Shown: positions 11,101 through 21,613 of the stretch, one piece after another
Numbering within the stretch: the first letter of the stretch is position 1
How the letters are laid out: every line of letters starts with the position of its first letter
Assembly (NCBI RefSeq): GCF_037975245.1
Contig: NC_092580.1
Location: 8,220,501-8,284,500 of the forward strand
Length of the DNA: 64,000 bases
From: Apostichopus japonicus
Taxonomy: Eukaryota > Echinodermata > Holothuroidea > Aspidochirotida > Stichopodidae
Direction: 5' to 3'
Made by a program: the position numbers and the translations under genes
The notes under the pieces: generated by a model
The model's input: the letters and a program-made list of their open reading frames with translations, nothing else
The model's database searches: none
Told to the model about the DNA's origin: nothing

Positions 11101-11803
11101 TGTCAACCTTATCGACCTTGCCGACGGCTCTAATGGAAACGTTAATGACAATTCACCTGTAAAATATAAAATATCGAAAAATAATAATATGAATTCCAAA
11201 GTAGATTCCTGCAGCTGTGTCATCCCATTATTGCAACATGGTGAATCATAATTAGCCAACAAAACCACATTACCCAATGGAACGGATTAAAGTTCGTTAT
11301 TTAGAAACAAACCAATGATATATACTGCCTAGACCACTTAATGGTTGGAATGAGAGTTAATAAAACGTGATATCATGTGACTTGGTCAGAGGAAACTAAT
11401 GCTTATACAGCGCCACACAAAATGCAACTTCTGAAGTCACTGAGGGACAACAAAAACAAATGAAATAAACAGCTAGATTATAGCATAGTAATCTGCTATA
11501 TGGGTGCTTAGCATCAACAGTTAACAGCAAGAACGACTTTATTTAGTCGATAATAATTTGTATTCAAACTGGGCCTAGTCGGGTACCTCTACTAAGAAAA
11601 TGTGATTGAACCATATATGTATGCTAGCTGCTAAATTTTGATATTAAAAACAAAAACAGTTTGTTTAAACTTTTATTCAAGAGGGAGCTCATTACAGCCG
11701 GTTTTTAATAATAATTCTTCTTACATTGTTGGCTGCTGACAAAAGCACATATCAGACCTAAAAACCAGAAAATAAATAACCACGCTCTCGTTTTATGCGC
11801 CAT
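5117..11803 (-). CDS. Single-pass membrane protein with Calx-beta/Ig-like modules and a Thr-Gly stalk
   Basis: The role is unknown; an adhesion or surface-receptor role is an inference. Coding exons in transcript order are 11725-11803, 11034-11156, 9673-9897, 8905-9003, 8114-8326, 7909-8013, 6655-6966, 6055-6264, 5275-5534 and a tentative 5117-5158. Every junction has GT donor and AG acceptor. The first eight introns are all phase 1 and the ninth is phase 0. The first nine exons total 1626 nt, exactly 542 codons without a stop. The protein begins with a signal peptide (1 to about 25). Four beta-rich modules follow at about 27-142, 143-246, 247-350 and 351-455. Then come a Thr-Gly stalk (about 456-498), a transmembrane helix within the GAIAGIVVGVVAALIIFIF run, and a short cytoplasmic end. 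The modules share motifs such as TDTDGV/TDTNGI with V.IP.G, a pattern seen in Calx-beta-like folds. The ATG has a good context (A at -3, G at +4). I do not recognise a named orthologue, and domain identity is less certain than the gene model. Confidence 0.8.
5275..5534 (-). CDS. Membrane-protein exon 9: Thr-Gly stalk and transmembrane helix
   Basis: Residues about 456-542. The exon opens with some 18 Gly-Thr pairs encoded by a degenerate 12-bp GGTACAGGCACC-type repeat, then GGTNTGDGGLSGG. The membrane span follows, then a basic GGRSFGAK stop-transfer segment. The acceptor is ACAAATATTATAG and the donor is CAAAG|GTAAGT. It starts in phase 1 and ends in phase 0. Confidence 0.85.
5426..5534 (-). 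repeat. In-frame coding minisatellite (Thr-Gly)
   Basis: Nine or so degenerate copies of a 12-bp unit made of GGTACAGGCACC/GGTACCGGTACC run inside exon 9. Since 12 is a multiple of three, copy-number change lengthens or shortens the stalk without a frameshift. Changes between copies are mostly at third positions. Confidence 0.85.
6055..6264 (-). CDS. Membrane-protein exon 8: rest of module D
   Basis: Residues about 386-455, with ELSGDVAQFGALPDVSITAG and a VVIADSP end. The spacing of the RLPILSDGITEIQTVST section resembles the DD.xxE.xE region of Calx-beta repeats. The acceptor is CTTCCATTTCTAG and the donor is CCCG|GTGAGA. 210 nt, phase 1-1. Confidence 0.85.
6655..6966 (-). CDS. Membrane-protein exon 7: end of module C fused to start of module D
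   Basis: Residues about 282-385. The first part (LAYTDTNGIVTT, TITIPDGATTGSL) parallels exon 3. The last part (ISIQQRTFSTVEGDTIEINL) parallels the short exons 4 and 6. At 312 nt it equals a long plus a short module exon with no intron between them. The acceptor is TTTGACCTCAG and the donor is ATCG|GTAATA. Confidence 0.85.
7405..7620. repeat. Tandem repeat of about 28-30 bp
   Basis: Degenerate copies of a unit built from CCCTGCATGGTAAAACATGG and GATAGATT lie in the intron between exons 6 and 7 of the membrane-protein gene. About seven copies with internal indels. Confidence 0.8.
7909..8013 (-). CDS. Membrane-protein exon 6: start of module C
   Basis: Residues about 247-281, including IVTVATASISLQQSLTMAQF. 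The acceptor is TTTCTCCGCAG and the donor is CATAA|GTGAGT. 105 nt, phase 1-1, the same role and size class as exons 2 and 4. Confidence 0.8.
8114..8326 (-). CDS. Membrane-protein exon 5: rest of module B
   Basis: Residues about 176-246, with ANEATASVMFTINQVSTTDL and DDFLVTRNTIQSSAVIDI. The acceptor is TTTTCATTCTACAG. The donor CAAC|GTAGGT is chosen because it keeps phase 1; a GT four bases further on would break frame with the next exon. 213 nt. Confidence 0.8.
8905..9003 (-). CDS. Membrane-protein exon 4: start of module B
   Basis: Residues about 143-175, including SFASPRDYSGENGDIITVGL. The GENGD turn followed by alternating residues resembles the opening strands of Calx-beta modules. The acceptor tract is TTTCTTTTTTATAG and the donor is CTTGA|GTAAGC. 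99 nt, phase 1-1. Confidence 0.8.
9673..9897 (-). CDS. Membrane-protein exon 3: rest of module A
   Basis: Residues about 68-142. The core motifs are LTFTDTDGVLTD, VTIPAGQPSQEF and DETFSVTLTSSDTTVATV, which resemble the later strands of Calx-beta-like repeats. The acceptor follows a strong CT-rich tract (CTCTCTCTCATTAG) and the donor is GAAG|GTGAGA. 225 nt, phase 1-1. Confidence 0.85.
11034..11156 (-). CDS. Membrane-protein exon 2: start of module A
   Basis: Residues about 27-67, beginning GELSLTFPLEPSARS and ending CDTPPTTDVVT. The acceptor is TATTTTACAG and the donor is ACAG|GTACTT. It is 123 nt with phase 1 at both ends, so it can be skipped or duplicated without shifting frame. It carries alternating hydrophobic beta-strand patterns. 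Confidence 0.8.
11725..11803 (-). CDS. Membrane-protein exon 1: signal peptide
   Basis: This exon encodes 26 residues, starting MAHKTRAWLFIFWFLG and ending FVSSQQ. That is a basic start, a hydrophobic core and small residues before a likely cleavage site. It ends with one base of a split codon at a CAACAAT|GTAAGAAG donor. Joined to exon 2 this gives a Cys codon. An AG lies 7 bases before the ATG, so a 5' UTR intron is possible. Confidence 0.8.
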
Positions 11804-12607
11804 GTTTCACCTGTAGAAGAAAACGAGAAGCAAAATGAAAAGGTTTTTGCGCAAAAGTTATATTTAGCATGAATTATGAGAAAAACGTTTTATAGTTGTT
11901 CATGGAAAAGCTTTCAAAGTGCATTAATATGTTGAAAACTCTGTCTACAACGTAATAACTGCAGTTATTTATCACATCTCTGTAAATGGAAAAAGACTTG
12001 AGTCGGTTAAAGTTAACGTTCACCGTCCAACACCCTATATCTTTATCATTCATATGAAACATATTTTGACATTTTTAGTTTTTGAATGTAAGTTCCTTTA
12101 ATATGCACCAGAGGAGAGTAAAATAGTGGTCAAGTTGGCATTTTGCTTCGATAACAACGAATTTCTATAATACCTCCCACCCCCCTTCCACCCCTCTCTA
12201 TCCCTTTTTTAAAAGAAAAAAACACTTTAATTTCTGCAACAACAACAACAGGTTTCGTATGATACAACTTAAGGGCCGAAAACTAATGATAAACTTTGTG
12301 ATAAGAAGCCTTCCAAATATAGTAGCCCGACCTCCATTAGTTCCACCCACAACGGTATTTTGATAACGTTTGTGTTCATAAGACAGCTAGCCTTTTGTCA
12401 CGTATGTCTGTATATACATCAACATTATGTAAAACTGAACTTACTTTTCTATTGGAGATTGTGTGCCAGTTCTGGATAACTCCAAGCGTCGAGTTTTATA
12501 CGAACAAATAATTGAGATAAATGGCACTATATAAGCCTGCAGTAAAGAACGATAGATGTTGAGCTATAGTACTGGCCAATGATTGTATTAGCCTACTCGG
12601 CACTCAT

Positions 12608-12642
<35 letters not shown>

Positions 12643-13299
12643 TTACTAAGGATTAGGCTGTGCTAACTCATTTTATTAAGTGAATATTGACTAATGGACA
12701 AGTAGAGTAAATTAGAATATACCGGGTATCGTACTATATACAAAACAATATGAAACTATCTCCTTGGAAAATATGAATTTGAAATAAAACCTACCAGTGA
12801 AGCCGCTACTTGGTACAATCAGTCCTATACGAGACCCCAGTCAACATCTATATAGCGGTGTATATATACTGTATAGTAATTGTGATATGCTAAGTGCCTT
12901 CTGTTGTTCCACAATATCTTTTTTTTTTCAATTACTGTGTATAAAGGTCTATATATATGTACTGTAAGGTTACTAGCGGTAACACCATTCCTGAGTAACT
13001 TCGATAATACAATTCTATTCGTGCTTAGTGAACCGATGTAAGAAAGTTTACCGAGCCGCCATGGTGAACACAAATACTGACACGCCATTTTATTGTTTTG
13101 CCTAACGAACGGCAAACGCTTATTGGTTTCGATGAAATCGTAACCAATGCATTCATGCAGGCGGAGAGTGTGGTTGTGGTTGCGTGGGTGTGTGTGTGTG
13201 ACGTCTGGCTTGTAAACAGGGTATCTCAAGTAGGGAAGCTTGGACCAATCTAATATTTGGTGTTTATAAGTACCACATTGAGTAGATGTGCCCTATTTT

Positions 13300-14460
13300 T
13301 TGTGGTGCCTGTGAAGGTCACCAAAGTTCAGTTAGAGGCCAAAAACCAAAATATTAAAACAAGCAATAACTCCCATTGACAGGACCCGACAGGGTTGATA
13401 TTTTGGGACCAGTTGTGAATGGGGTAAGGGATCATTTCAAAACTTAACGGTCATGTGATCCAAGGTCAACAAAGGTCAATCAGGGGTCAAAAACTAGTAT
13501 TTTTGCAATAACTTGACAACCAAATGTCCGTGAAGGTTGGGAGTTACGCTATTGTAATCAGGGAGTCGATCGCATCTAGGTGACCTTTGACCTCAGGTTG
13601 ACCTCCGGTGACCTGTATCAGTTTTTTGGGTTATTTGAATTTCCGTGGCCATAATCGGATCTCAAAGGTACCTTCCGATCAAAATGGTCCATAGTTGACC
13701 CCTGTGCGACCTTCTTGTGCGAAGTTATCAGAGGTCAATGTTTTTGTTTTTTAATAAGCACAGTTAGGATGGTCGCACAGACTTGTCATGTTGCTTTTTG
13801 GAATCAGCGTGTCAAACTACATCAGACCGCGAGGTCAAAAGGTCAAAGGTCAAATCTTGAAAAATATGCTCATTTTAGGAGATGCAGGGCAAAACAAAAC
13901 AGAACAAAGAAAAGTTTGTCAATATGTTGATATATGATAGAGCTTTTTGTGCTGAATATAGGAAACTAACTCCCGCTGCAATCGGACAGCCAGTTCTCAA
14001 GTTATGAGGGGCCAAAGGTTGGTTTTGATACATTTCTAACAATAACATTATGTGTGTACATTGAAGGCCAAACACATTTTAGGACAGAGTGCACCTCATC
14101 AAGAGAAACATTTTTGATAAAAACCATCAGGTCATCCAAGGTCATTCAAGGTTGATTATGTGCAAAAAACTGCCAGTTTATGCTAAGTTTTGCAACAACT
14201 TATAGTCACGAAGTCTGACATGGCTGGTATATTAGGACGGGTTGTGAATGGAGTAGGGACACATTTTCAAAACTAACTGTGATGTGATCCAAAGTCATCA
14301 AAGGTCATTTATGGGTCAAAATGTGTTTTTTTTCTCAATAACTTGTGAAACTACCACTGACAGGGTCCGACATGGTTGATATTTTGGGACTGGTTGTGAA
14401 TGGGGTAAGGGATCGTTTCAGAACATAACGGTAATATGATCCAAGGTCAACAAAAATTAC
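13300..14460. repeat. AGGTCA-rich dispersed repeat, at least three related copies
   Basis: Copies at about 13376-13495, 14205-14325 and 14355-14460 share GTCCGACATGGTTGATATTT, GGTTGTGAATGGGGTAAGGG and GTGATCCAAGGTCA. The blocks are thick with AGGTCA or TGACCT half sites, sometimes closely spaced (AGGTCAAAAGGTCAAAGGTC near 13833). No coding frame is preserved. Confidence 0.75.
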
Positions 14461-14494
14461 GATTCTGAATTGTCCATATGACGAATATTGCCTA

Positions 14495-14746
14495 AATGTA
14501 TGTATGTATGTATGTATAGTGATCTTCCCGCAAGCAGGAACTCGCAAAAGAAGCCATGGAGGCTTATAGACTCGCAAGCTGACCGTAGCCAATCTCTCGG
14601 CACACATCCATTTAACGTCCATGTCGGGAAGTTGTTATTGAACAACACCCTTGCCAGACGACACACATTGCTGTCGGCGGGGAATCGAACCGGGGATCTC
14701 ATGACTGGGAGACGCCGGCGTTAACCACTAGGCTATACACTCCGCC
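14495..14746 (-). mobile_element. tRNA-derived SINE, minus orientation
   Basis: Read on the minus strand it begins GGCGGAGTGTATAGCC with an A-box-like TAGCCTAGTGGTTAACG and a B-box GGTTCGATTCC, then a CCCCGCC that can pair with the 5' end. This is a tRNA-like head of about 75 nt. A body of about 150 nt follows, ending in GCGAGTTCCTGCTTGC and an ATAC microsatellite tail at 14497-14518. The same tail occurs at 245-358. The T-stem pairs poorly, so this is not a working tRNA gene. No clear target duplication was seen. Confidence 0.8.
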
Positions 14747-15649
14747 GTGGTGTTGACAATGATGTTGACAATAAATGATGTTGACAATACTTGTTGAAAT
14801 GCGGTCGCTGACATTAGGTTGTGGTATGTGTTACAGTCGAAGTAGGTGCAAAAACTATCCTCAAACAGAGCTTCAGGTCTTCAACTCAATGTGAGGAGAG
14901 TGGCAAATAGTGCCAGTTCTTAAACTGCCAGACGAGCTCTGCAATACAGCTATATTTTGTCCGGTCAGGTGATGTACTTTCATTCCAACTCTGCCGACAA
15001 GCTGCTTATCCAGAACACTACATATTGTATGAATCTGGAGTCTCCAGGGAATAATTGTGTTTTTAGCTTTCACAGTTAAATGCCAGTCATAAATTATAGT
15101 ATGCCAGCCCAGGCTTCAATACAGGTATCCTTTAGGATCCTGTGCACCATGATATGAAAAATCACAATACTCTAGCTCCGTCTTTTTCAGCTAAGAGACA
15201 TAGCATGACTCAATCTGATGGTGGTATTTTGGAGAGTGAATAAAAATCTTATCCAACACTCACTTCACTGGCTGGATGTGATGTCTCGCATAATTACTAG
15301 TGTAACAATTAGCATCACCTGGCAATACAATACATTGTCATCTTGACTATGCCCTGCCCTGGTAGTGTTTCTTTTGTATATACTCAAACTATCTTAAGAT
15401 TATGCTACCCCTGTACTTTTGTAGTGAATAGAGGGATTAGGGTTTATGTAAATCGTCCTACATCCCTGGATACTACTTTCCATCAACAACAACCAGGGTT
15501 GACTAAAAGTAAAAGTTACTTGACAAACTTTTTAAATAAACAGCTGACAGATTGACTTCTTCTGTCATAAAAAATTCAAATTAACTAAATTCTACTATTC
15601 TAATGTGACACTGTCGCACTCCAATTTTCCAACTATCGTCAGTTTTACC

Positions 15650-15694
15650 AAGTTTGGGGTGAGACCCCCCACACACCCTCTAGCGACGTCCCTG
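15650..15694 (-). mobile_element. Solo hAT-type terminal end
   Basis: The plus-strand CTAGCGACGTCCCTG is the inverse of a CAGGGACGTCGCTAG terminal repeat and lies next to a GGGTGAGACCCCCC run. No partner end was found nearby. Confidence 0.4.
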
Positions 15695-15924
15695 CGTGTA
15701 CCCAGTGTTCTCACTGTGGAGTAAAATCCGGTATCACTCAACAACAAGGTAACATGGGATGCGCTGCCACGGAATATGCTCCCTATTTCATTTCCCCAAT
15801 ATCAGGGAACGGGCACCGTCTTTGAAACACCATCTACAACTAAACAACAACTATGTACAAGCTTTGGCTCTAGCTATGAAGTGCTGTCTCTTATGATATT
15901 GACGAAGCGCACTAGTTTTTTACT

Positions 15925-16342
15925 GGAATCGCCTGAAGATGCGGCGTCTCTAATCCAAGGAACCAACGAAATTCTCTGCTAACTCCTCAGGCTTCAACTG
16001 GGCTAGACGTTCGCGGTGAATATGACACACCATCACATGGTTCAGCCTCTGTTGAGTCATGGTGCTCCGCAGCCATGTCTTCAAACGCCTCAAAGCACTA
16101 GAAGATCTCTCGGCTTCCGTCGAACTGGTGGAGGAGACGAGGAGCAACTTCTGCAAGAGAGCTTCGACTTCACCAAACATAGCCCGTACCGCTGGATTCA
16201 TCGACTTGAATATTTATCTATACCATTCAACCGACGACGACTGGAACTGGCCTCGAAAGAAAGACAGACTAAGCTTAAGATTGTCGGAGAGCTCAGGGTA
16301 CCAACTCACGAGATCTGGGTGGAATTCTCCATTCAGCAACAT
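15925..16342 (-). pseudogene. Dead hAT transposase C-terminus (ZMYM1-like type)
   Basis: The minus strand reads HPDLVSWYPELSDNLKLSLS, then a stop (TAA near 16213), then FKSMNPAVRAMFGEVEALLQ and SSTEAERSSSALRRLKTWLR with TMTQQRLNHVMVCHIHRERL. This is the hAT dimerisation region of transposases related to ZMYM1-like and THAP/P52rIPK-like proteins, whose hallmark is AERSFSALRRLKTWLRSTM. A second stop (TAG at 15950) falls just before the RRR-rich end where family members usually continue. The zinc-finger and catalytic parts upstream are missing. It is a degraded fragment, not a host gene. Confidence 0.85.
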
Positions 16343-16434
16343 TGATTAATATTCGATGATATGAATCCTGAGATGCGTAAGCCCTAACCAAATAGACACT
16401 ACTCTTTTTCCAAATGTGTGTGTGTGGGGGGCAT

Positions 16435-16506
16435 TTGATAATGTTTTCCCCACCAAATGTGGGGGGGGGGGACGTGTCCCCCCGTCCCCCCTGGATTCAC
16501 GCCCAT
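16435..16506. mobile_element. Fragment of a hAT-type MITE
   Basis: G- and C-rich inverted runs (GTGGGGGGGGGG and GTCCCCCCGTCCCCC) are followed by GGATTCACGCCCATG. This is the inverse of a CATGGGCGTGAATCC terminal repeat. The opposite end is not evident. Confidence 0.45.
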
Positions 16507-17734
16507 GAATGTAAGTTTCCTATTTTAACGCAGTTGATCAGTAGAGAAAAACAATGGATTGTACTAGCCTCCGTAGAATTTGAAAATGTCTTGAGATCTC
16601 GTCAAATGCATCGTTTCCTGAGCTAATTTCAATATTGATTATATTAACAATACCTCCATCCACTTTACTAAAGCAAATAATTAGAGATAACTATTTTCAT
16701 GAAGACGAACGAAAGCCAAGAAATTTAGCAACATAATGCGTGGAAGGCCCAAAGTCAACATCAGCGTTAATTTATAACATTAGGTTCACTAAATGCTTAA
16801 TTTAGCAGCTTCGACCGGTTTCGATCGGGGGCAAAATGGACCCCTTCGGAAAACCGAATTTCGATTATTTACACATTTAGTCTATAAAATTTGTGGCAAA
16901 CGTTCGTAAATTATCTTTTCGATATTCTTATGGATTCATCGCAATCGAAAAATTAGCCGCATCTTTATTGAAACTCTGTAAATTATTTAATATTTAGCTG
17001 AAAATTGGGTTGGTTTGGTTTGGGTTCCTCGAGGCTTCAACGACAGATAATAATATCTATTTCTCGGGACGAATGATTTCGAGCCCAAAAATATTGACAA
17101 AAAATCGTTATTCCTAGATAGAGAACATATGAACAGTCACATAGGTATAAGTAATGTTAACCTGTTATGCGTACTTTTTCTAAAAACAGCAATTTTCTTC
17201 GCAATTCTGTGTATCGCCTGATAGAAATGGACACTTATCTACGGAGGCACACGCGCGCCATCATTGCCATGAAATGTTACCCTTATTACTAACTAGCCTT
17301 CTTGCATAATATACCAGATATCACAAATATATATCGACAAACCCGCTAAGTTATTTTGCAGCTTTAATAGATGGTTTGATTACTTCGTAGTTGATCATAA
17401 GATAATAAATATCGTGGGAACGTGAACTAATTAAACATATGACGTCATGGTGATGTGACAATTACTGTCTGTAGAAAGTTTAAGTAACACGGTAATTCTA
17501 TATTATTTCTGTTTCAAGAAAATGTTCCAATGACTTATTAAACAAACGAATTCGGATGAGGTGAACTAGTTACTATGATATGACCTCCACTAAAACAATA
17601 ACGGAATATTTTGTTGTCAGATGAAGAAGAATTAAAGAACAATGTAAGGGTTATGAAGATGACGTCACTCTTAAGTTTAAAAAAAAAAAATATTTCGTTT
17701 GATAAAGGAAGTAGAAGAACCTTTGACATGTATA

Positions 17735-17960
17735 AAAAAAATTGTGAAATTAAGTTTATAATATGTGAAGTTAAGTTGATATGTGAATTTAAGATCTAAT
17801 TTGTGAATTTAAGTTTATAATGTGTGAATTTAAGTTGATAATGTGTGAATTTAAGTTGATAATGTTTGAATTTAAGATCTAATTTGTGAATTTAAGTTGA
17901 TAATGTTTGAATTTAAGATCTAATTTGTGAACTTAAGAAAAAGATAAAAAAAGCTGAATT
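17735..17960. repeat. AT-rich tandem repeat, about 20 bp
   Basis: Copies of TGTGAATTTAAGTTGATAA and variants with AAGATCTAA run for about 220 bp, degenerating at both ends. Confidence 0.8.
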
Positions 17961-19364
17961 CAAGACAAATCGCAAGTGTGAATCTAAGAAAAAAATGCGT
18001 CGTTTGGCCCTTCATTGATATCTGTTGTTTTAACTAGTTGCTAAATATCGATATTTTGTATATGCGTCGAGCGCCCTCTTTTATAAGTTTGGCTAACCAT
18101 GACTATAAAGTAATACAATAAGTATTACAGGGTAAAGAATCGGCCTAAAACGTTCACATTTGTCTTTTTTTCCCAATCAAAAATATAACACTGCATATTT
18201 TTTATCAATTGACTTAATTATGATCAGTAAATATCTGAGAAACCAGTGTTTTTTAATTGGTTGAAAAAAATACAGTAGCTCCTTGTTGTCATCTTCAACA
18301 GAGGCAAACTGTCAGCTGGGATGTCAGTTGGTTAGGGAAGGTAAGGGGAGGGAGGGGTATTTTAAACCAATTGTTTGTTCGCCATCGACAAGCAAAGCTA
18401 TCATTGCCACCAAATATATTTACACTCCTGCATTGTGTTAAGCAGTAAAGAATTAAATATCAACCAGTTTGTCTGCTGATCAGAAGAAATGAGAGAAGAA
18501 AAAAAAAACTGATACAGCATAATTCTTACTTGAAGTTTTTTATTAACTAAGAATGCTGCAGTAGGTTGTATATACATATCGCAGTCGTCACAATACAAAT
18601 AAATACTGAGAAAGCTTAAACAAAATTGAAATAAATTTTCATATGTTTTAATGAAATAACTAAATGGAGTAAGGCCAGTGTGTTATAATAATGGGTAGGG
18701 TAACACCCTGTTACATTTAATGAGGATAAAACAACAAATGGTTGACCAATGTTCTCCATCTTAAAAATCCAATTCAGTCTTTCTTTTATTAAGATAATGA
18801 GTGGCCATTGAGTACCTCCAATTCCCCCCCCCCCCCCAAAAAAAAAACTCTAAAAAAATAACAGTACTACTTCAATGACCAGGTTTCCTCCTCTCCACCC
18901 CCCTCCCCACCATTAAAAACTCAACACCTCCACTTACCTCCCTACCATAAGAACCTTGTGTAGCAGATGTCTAAGTTTGATGACAAAACCCCATCAACAT
19001 GGCAGTTTCCCTCTTCATTCTATGAACAAGCATTGTACAAAAAACAACTGTTTCTCATTTTATTCAAAGGTTTAATTTTGAGTTCTTATTATCCCTAAAC
19101 ATATCCGTACACTTCAACTCTTATTATCCTTAAACACATCACGACAGTCACACACACACACACATTTGGTGATCAAGTTTATGCAAAGCAAACAATAAAT
19201 GTTTGAGGTATCCTGGAGAAAAGGAGAGAAGTTGAATAAAACATTATCAAATTCAGCCCCTTGTTTAGTCACATTCTATTATTTGAACCAACCTCTAAAA
19301 CTCTATAAAAGTCTCTGATACTATGAACAAAGATGATGTATGATAGGAAGATAGAACGCACACT

Positions 19365-19893
19365 GCACTGTATTGCAGGATCTATGTAAGGCCACATGTC
19401 CCCTTAACACCTGCACTGTATTGAAGGATCTATGTTAGGCCACATGTCCCCTTAACACCCGCACTGTATTGAAGGATCTATGTAAGGCCACATGTACCCT
19501 TAACACCTGCACTGTATTGAAGGATCTATGTTAGGCCACATGTCCCCTTAACACCCGCACTGTATTGAAGGATCTATGTTAGGCCACAATATCCCCATAA
19601 CACCCGCACTGTATTGAAGGATCTATGTAAGGCCACATGTCCCCTTAACACCCGCACTGTATTGAAGGATCTATGTAAGGCCACATGTACCCTTAACACC
19701 TGCACTGTATTGAAGGATCTATGTTAGGCCACATGTCCCCTTAACACCCGCACTGTATTGAAGGATCTATGTTAGGCCACAATATCCCCATAACACCCGC
19801 ACTGTATTGAAGGATCTATGTTAGGCCACAATATCACCATAACACCTGCACTGTATTGAAGGATCTATGTCAGGCCACATGTCCCCTTAACAT
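19365..19893. repeat. 48-bp minisatellite, 11 copies
   Basis: The unit starts GCACTGTATTGAAGGATCTA and ends CCCCTTAACACC. Copies are highly alike, differing at a few sites (TGTAAGG/TGTTAGG, ACATGTCC/ACAATATCC). Variant types recur in the same order, which suggests duplication of multi-copy blocks. Confidence 0.9.
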
Positions 19894-21613
19894 ATTAATA
19901 ATGCTATCACAATGTTATCTCTTGCTATGTGATATTTACCAAAGAACCAAGTACTTATTACTACAGGTGTAACAAGCATGCAATGTCTGTAGATAAAATA
20001 AAACTGGAAAAATTCGTCAGTTCATTCCACTCCAAATCTGCAATATGGAAAATACTGGCAGTTGGCAAAGAAATTCCCTTATGAATAATTTCATAGCAGT
20101 TTGGTAGCCTGGCAATTAGCAGAGAGAAAAGAAAATGTTACTACTAGTAGGTCCACAGTACAATACAGCAAGGATACAAAGAACAATGGAGAGGAATGTG
20201 TTTCAACAAATACAGCCAAAAGAAAAACATTTTGTTATAATTCATCATAATTAATTTGTGCTTCACGATTGGAATATCTCCCAAGATCAACAAGTAAAAA
20301 CTCAAATCAGTGATTATTTGTGTTGTGACCTTGTCATGACAGTTGACTAGCTCTACCCTAGCAACAAGCCTTCATGTACTTTCATGGATCCACCTGTCAT
20401 TATGAACACAGAAATCATTTTACACGGTCCCTGGTACAGTTAAATTATTGAAGTACTTTACATGACAACAACACTTGAGTACAAATAACAACACTGCTGG
20501 TTAATTATGAATGGTTAAAGGATGAATAAATACCATAAAATTAACTCAAAGCAATCTTGTAATGAAACAATCAGGTATAAATTAGAATGAGGAGACATAG
20601 AACGCCGATGGTGCAGATGTTCATTATACTCAAATGATTTAACATAAACTTTGACCTCCAATTCCCAAGCGACCAAATAGTTACAAAGTGATTCAACAAT
20701 TATTAAACAAAAGCCAAACATGATCTCAAATATCAGAGCGAGCACTGTAACATGACTCAAGAATGTTCAAGTAAATAACCATGCATTAGTATCTTAAAAC
20801 ATTTGACAGATATGGACCAGTAGATGAACTTAAACTTCAGTTTGCTCAAACATCCCTGACAAAGCATTACTCTAGTATCAGGTTCAGTGAGTTTCAGTAC
20901 AGTTTCTGTCGTTCTGTAGCCGGAGGGTAAGACTAATGCACTTTCCAGGTTTTCTTACTAGTATCTAGAACTATCACTACAAATATGAACCTAACATTGA
21001 CCTAACATTCCTGAACACCTCAAACTGAATCAAAAGCTCAAGGATAAGGATGAGCAGCTTAATGAATGTTTACATATTTCTGTCAAAAGACGATCTGTTC
21101 TATTATTTAAAAAAGAAAGAAAAAAAAGCACACACTGTAAAATGACCTTTCAACTTGTTTGAATCCTCTTCAACTGGTGTATAGTGTACAAAAGAGGGAG
21201 GAGGGGTTCCACAATGAGCAGAATGGCATAACTTATTAGTTAAATATCAGCAAATTTAGAAAAAAAAGTATTGCCAATGAGGAAGCCTTGGAAAAGCTCT
21301 TTTCAATATGGAAGGGAAGAGAGAATAAATTGTGGGAGTGATGAAGGGTAACCTAAGAAATAAATAAAGATGTCTATCATTATTACCAATTTGGCAAATA
21401 GTGATCAAAGTGTTTTGGTAAAGATGAGGGTTGAATCAACTTGCCACGAAACATTAATCAACAAGGGATCTGAGTATATGAACAGATGAAAACAATGATA
21501 AAACTACACCTTGGTAACTAACAAAGGAAAGGATGAAGTAAATAACAGCAAGGTATGAATAGTAAACAAGTATACAATGAGTATATAGTTAATGACCCTT
21601 TGTTCCATGAAAC

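Larger units (their letters stand above)
11804..15924. other. Noncoding stretch with TGACCT-rich repeats and a SINE
   Basis: No exon could be supported between the signal-peptide exon and the hAT fragment. A (TA)n microsatellite is at 12610-12640. TGACCT/AGGTCA-rich dispersed repeats fill 13300-14460 and a SINE occupies 14495-14746. The promoter of the membrane-protein gene should lie in the first part, but no diagnostic element is visible. Confidence 0.5.

Noticed and set aside
12610-12640. (TA)n tract as a promoter signal
   Set aside because: It is a simple microsatellite and no transcript start can be tied to it.
12797-12826. 30-nt possible exon of the membrane-protein gene upstream of exon 2
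   Set aside because: It has an AG and a GTAGGT border in phase, but the signal-peptide exon at 11725-11803 fits better and lies between.
14672-14746. Possible tRNA gene
   Set aside because: A and B boxes are present but the T-stem does not pair, and the sequence continues into a SINE body and tail.
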